Assembly (NCBI GenBank): GCA_018105865.1
Contig: CM030867.1
Span: forward strand, 10,511,758-10,575,757
DNA from: Metaphire vulgaris
Taxonomy: Eukaryota; Annelida; Clitellata; Crassiclitellata; Megascolecidae
DNA length: 64,000 nucleotides
Reading direction: 5' to 3'
Below are positions 62,293 to 64,000 of this stretch, in pieces (position 1 is the first letter of the stretch; each line of letters opens with the position of its first letter). Both the position numbers and the translations under genes were made by a program. The notes beneath the pieces were generated by a model that did not search any database, was not told the DNA's origin, and worked only from the letters and a program-made list of their open reading frames with translations.

Positions 62293-62474
62293 GAGTCATA
62301 TGCAGATGTAAATTTACGTTATTGTTACTCTGAACGTAATCGTTTCATTTTCTGTTGGTGTAGGATTACTTGCTGATGGATCTGGATATTCGCTCCATTG
62401 ATGGACACAAGTTAGTGAAGGACATGAAATACGCCATCCAGAAACTTCTTGCGCGGAAAATTCACGCAATTCAG
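52324..62474 (+). CDS. CACNA2D3: Calcium channel alpha2delta subunit (CACNA2D3/4-like), first 3 coding exons
   Basis: Auxiliary subunit of high-voltage-activated calcium channels; extracellular, membrane-anchored, promotes channel trafficking. Exons 52324-52439, 53516-53597, 62364-62474 join in phase into 103 codons and continue beyond the window. Residues 1-31 look like a signal peptide (hydrophobic ILGIILVLHGLLV, cleavage near NNA|Q). PLQAIGKMAETFGQTVYEF aligns without gaps to the start of the vertebrate alpha2delta-3 ectodomain (PLSVVKLWASAFG), and SIDGHKLVKDMKYAIQKL to EIDGLQLVKKL. VWA and cache domains would lie downstream. Alpha2delta-3 versus -4 cannot be settled from this part. Confidence 0.78.
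52735..53171. repeat. (TA)n microsatellites around a MITE
   Basis: TA tracts at 52735-52806 and 53114-53171 in alpha2delta intron 1. Confidence 0.92.
52815..52998. mobile_element. hAT-type MITE, CAGGGTGCGATTTGT family, copy 2
   Basis: CAGGGTGCGATTTGTGACTG to ACAAATCGTCCCCTC. Perfect 8-bp target duplication ctaatgac at 52807-52814 and 52999-53006. Related to 17261-17389. Confidence 0.85.
53516..53597 (+). CDS. CACNA2D3: alpha2delta exon 2
   Basis: Acceptor tgaaaag|gattgg (weak pyrimidine tract), donor aagt|gtaagt. IGKMAETFGQTVYEFASEVT, then ALTDLRS. Confidence 0.75.
53758..54086. repeat. Two long (TTA)n microsatellites
   Basis: 53758-53837 and 53890-54086, separated by 50 bp. Start 160 bp past alpha2delta exon 2. 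Confidence 0.96.
54175..54325. repeat. Duplicated segment, copy B
   Basis: Matches 51915-52100 (tgttctggattcctagctgt, tatacgatagtgaacattag, tctggtctgatttaattgtg), same orientation. Confidence 0.85.
54486..55536. mobile_element. Old hAT-like element, GCAATGTTCCCTCTAAG type
   Basis: Left gcaacgttcccttttaagct then gcgcaattgtgcgg; right cttagagggaacattgc, an inverted pair about 1 kb apart. The interior holds a retroposon tail (inverted, near 55040-55130) and no transposase frame. Confidence 0.55.
55809..56210. mobile_element. GGGGCTGTCCAT-type MITE, copy 1
   Basis: GGGGCTGTCCATTAATTATG to TTGACATAATTAATAGACAG then CTCC, about 400 bp, non-coding. Same as 58637-59036. Confidence 0.82.
56216..56520. 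repeat. 300-bp module, copy 1, with TTA-AGT-TGT microsatellite
   Basis: atatctatagcctactgtag through gggtgacccctctgttag-like sequence and (TTA)n(GTA)n(GTT)n to gtaatagtgctagtaacagt. Near-identical to 58243-58545. Confidence 0.88.
56580..58240. repeat. Composite of Tc1-foldback-related modules
   Basis: Modules recur here and inverted at 8860-9600: cctgtgatacaagaaa (56620, 57975), gttctcgtacagtcaatggc (56905) and its relative at 57505, aaatgtggattttgttgaag. A half copy of the CATTAGCGTCGCC element lies at 57418-57470. No gene. Confidence 0.65.
58243..58545. repeat. 300-bp module, copy 2
   Basis: Matches 56216-56520 including the same compound microsatellite order. Confidence 0.88.
58637..59036. 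mobile_element. GGGGCTGTCCAT-type MITE, copy 2
   Basis: AGGGGCTGTCCATGAATTAT to ATTGACGTAATTAATGGACA then GCCCCT. Confidence 0.85.
59420..59616. mobile_element. CAGTGGCGTAGCCAGGGTTCCGG-type MITE remnant
   Basis: Right end ccggaaccctggctacgcca then CTG; interior gtcacatttttcacccgaat as in the copy near 7640. Left end degraded. Confidence 0.6.
59620..60190. other. CpG-dense block in alpha2delta intron 2
   Basis: CpG-rich unique sequence (gcgaattcgatctcgtcatt, cagaccgcgcggagtatcgc) resembling in composition the block at 19620-20180. No recognisable protein. Internal promoter or enhancer possible. Confidence 0.35.
60345..60405. repeat. (CAT)n-(CAA)n microsatellite
   Basis: Adjacent on the minus strand to a frame with KEARCREEWKQWSPEP, so probably the 3' tail of a decayed LINE on the minus strand (about 60400-60520). 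Confidence 0.6.
60730..60808. mobile_element. TTAACCCC palindromic element, copy 10
   Basis: TTAACCCCTTAACCGTG, ggatatatccgggatcccc, CAGTTAAGGCGTTAA. Confidence 0.9.
61043..61124. mobile_element. TTAACCCC palindromic element, copy 11
   Basis: TTAACCCCTTAACTGGG, ggtagcgctcgtccatttta, CCCAGTTAAGGGGCTAA. 61130-62025 shows no gene. Confidence 0.88.
62026..62231. mobile_element. hAT-type MITE, CAGGGCCATATTAAGG family
   Basis: CAGGGCCATATTAAGGCAGG to CAGACCTTAATCCGGCCCTG. Perfect 8-bp target duplication gaggtgcc at 62018-62025 and 62232-62239. Confidence 0.92.
62238..62292. repeat. (CA)n microsatellite
   Basis: About 26 units, 70 bp before alpha2delta exon 3. Confidence 0.95.
62364..62474 (+). 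CDS. CACNA2D3: alpha2delta exon 3
   Basis: Acceptor ggtgtag|gattac, donor tcag|gtaaaa. DYLLMDLDIRSIDGHKLVKD, then MKYAIQKLLARKIHAIQ, 37 codons. Confidence 0.82.
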
Positions 62475-64000
62475 GTAAAAAAGCGGGCGATGCTCAAACG
62501 CTGACACGGTTACCTCTTTCTTGGCGAGTTTTCTTTGCGAATAGACGAAGCAATTGAATCTTTTGATCGTTTTTGCTGTCGTCAAGGTCAGAGTTTGATC
62601 CTTGCTTCAACACGATCTTGTCCGGCACGACATTTGTCATAGTCACGTTTAATTGACTACTGCACATGTAGTGTGCTGTCTGTAAAAAAAAATGCCATTG
62701 TTAATTACCGGGCCTGGACCGCGAGGTAATGTCGGAGGCTGACATCGCGGATTGACCAATATCCAGCTCAGTCCTGGTTTATGCGATGATTCATCACTCT
62801 TGATATGCAGCCGGTTGCGATTGGTCAGATTTCTGCCTCCAGTCCTCATTATTGGTCCGGGCTCAATACTCGATCCTGGTAATGTTGGAACGTCTGCTAG
62901 TGCTCCAGAAAGGCCCGACGTTATTGCACTTATGAGTGCTGTTTTTAGTGAGCACACTATTTAGTCGTCGTTGCCATGGGTCGTCGCCTTGGCAACGCCT
63001 CTACCCAGCCACTGGCTTCCATTCATGGTCTGGTCTTCGTTGACTTCTCTGTCTGTGCCTGGCCATTCATAATGATCTCAATGCTGCGTCTTCTGCTCTG
63101 TTTTCTGTCACTAATTGACCCAGCCTGAACATTGATTGTCATTAGCATACCTCTATATTGACAGACATAGTGCTCTCAGTGGCTATTCTAGCCACCTAGA
63201 CATTGGGGGAGGTTAAACTTTTTTTTTTGGGGGGGGGGGTAAAAGACATTGGGGAGGTCATACTACTTGCCAAAATGTCAAAAAATTTTGAAGAAAATTC
63301 AAACTTTGGGAGGGAAATCCCCCTCCTCTAGAGAAGGCCTAGAATAAGCACTGACAGCTCTAATTGTGAAGGACGTCTCCTACCTCTCCTACTTTTAAGG
63401 CTTATGTGGCCGCAATACTCGTTCTGTATAGATAAACTAATTAACATTTAAAATGCTGCTTCCTATGACTGAATAACCAATATATGGATGTATGCTTGCA
63501 AATAGGCTTCCTAGAAATACCCTTTCAGTCCCCAAAGTTTAATTTACGACTTATGCTTGTCAGCACCGTACCAGAAATAATTGTCGGGGCCCAATCCCCC
63601 CCCCCACTTGCCCCTCCCCCACTGCTGGTGTACTGGTGTACTTAAAATTAAATACTGATTGGTTGAGTCCCCAAACTTGGAAACTCACTGCCTCGGCACA
63701 GTGGCATGGCCAGGATTCCAGAATTGGGGGGGGGGTACTTTGACATTTGTCTGCATTTCCCAAAAAGTCTTGACAAGTAAAAGAAGGTTGTCGTCTCAAA
63801 TGCATTGAAGTCTGCTATCTGGTTCGTTTCCTTGATCTGTTACTACCCTCCACCCCAACGGTTTTGATATCAAGACCGGTACCGATCTGAATGTGGGCAG
63901 TCCCCCCCCTCCCCCATGCCCCGTGGCTACACCAATGTCTCATTGTGTGCACTGCTAATTCATTATAAAGATTTAGAAGATTAAAACCGACCTTTTTGAC
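62475..64000. other. alpha2delta intron 3 (to window end)
   Basis: No exon seen. Contains the MITE at 63177-63353, a C-rich stretch near 63595, and a possible diverged CAGTGGCATGGCCAGG element at about 63699-63935. Confidence 0.5.
63177..63353. mobile_element. hAT-type MITE, CAGTGTTTATTCTAG family, copy 4
   Basis: CAGTGGCTATTCTAGCC to GGCCTAGAATAAGCACTG; interior catactacttgccaaaatgt. Flanks agtgctct/acagctct agree at 6 of 8. Confidence 0.82.

Noticed and set aside
63699..63935. Possible CAGTGGCATGGCCAGG inverted-repeat element
   Set aside because: The right end (gtggctacaccaatg) pairs poorly and no target duplication was found; left as an uncertain note.

Overview
This is eukaryotic nuclear DNA from an invertebrate animal. 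I favour a deuterostome (ambulacrarian or amphioxus-like) but cannot fix the species. The genes are split into many short GT-AG exons with introns of roughly 0.1-2.3 kb (9 kb in the last gene). The spaces between exons are filled with long microsatellites, tRNA-derived SINEs, LINE 3' ends and many tiny inverted-repeat elements. No bacterial, CRISPR, rRNA or intact tRNA feature was seen.

Four genes lie head to tail on the + strand. (1) 121-6059: the last five coding exons of a novel-type protein kinase C (delta/theta-like), from mid kinase domain to the C-terminal tail; the 5' part is outside the window. (2) 12458-25663: a complete 13-exon PHF12/Pf1 gene (two PHD fingers, an MRG-binding segment and a C-terminal FHA domain), 752 codons. 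(3) 29805-47076: a complete 25-exon exportin-T (XPOT) gene. Its exons total two nucleotides short of 964 codons (963 aa plus stop; vertebrate XPOT is about 962 aa). The missing two bases cause a frame break in exon 16. (4) 52324-62474: the first three coding exons of a voltage-gated calcium channel alpha2delta subunit (CACNA2D3/4 type) with signal peptide, continuing past the window. A possible non-coding first exon and TATA promoter lie at about 49.18-50.49 kb. Exon phases agree across every junction listed, which is the main support for the models.

The four products work in different places: diacylglycerol-responsive signalling, Sin3/HDAC-MRG15 chromatin repression, tRNA nuclear export, and calcium-channel trafficking. 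I see no pathway joining them; this is a neighbourhood, not an operon.

Between and inside the genes the DNA is a layered deposit of non-autonomous transposons. At least nine of the CAG/CAT-ended elements keep perfect 8-bp target-site duplications (hAT-type). A family of about 80-bp palindromes starting TTAACCC and ending GGGTTAA recurs at least 13 times (piggyBac-like ends). There are three 76-79-bp mariner-like palindromes flanked by TA, two Tc1-like foldback elements, a family with ends like GGGTCCATCCATATAGTACG, and a family with GGGGCTGTCCATTAATTATG ends. Points most worth a second look: a duplicated FHA-encoding exon end in PHF12, the XPOT frame break, two GC-AG introns, the TTAA palindromes, a 64-bp near-perfect hairpin at 49465-49616, and a 4+4 inverted array of GGACAAAATGTC units at about 40.9-41.04 kb.
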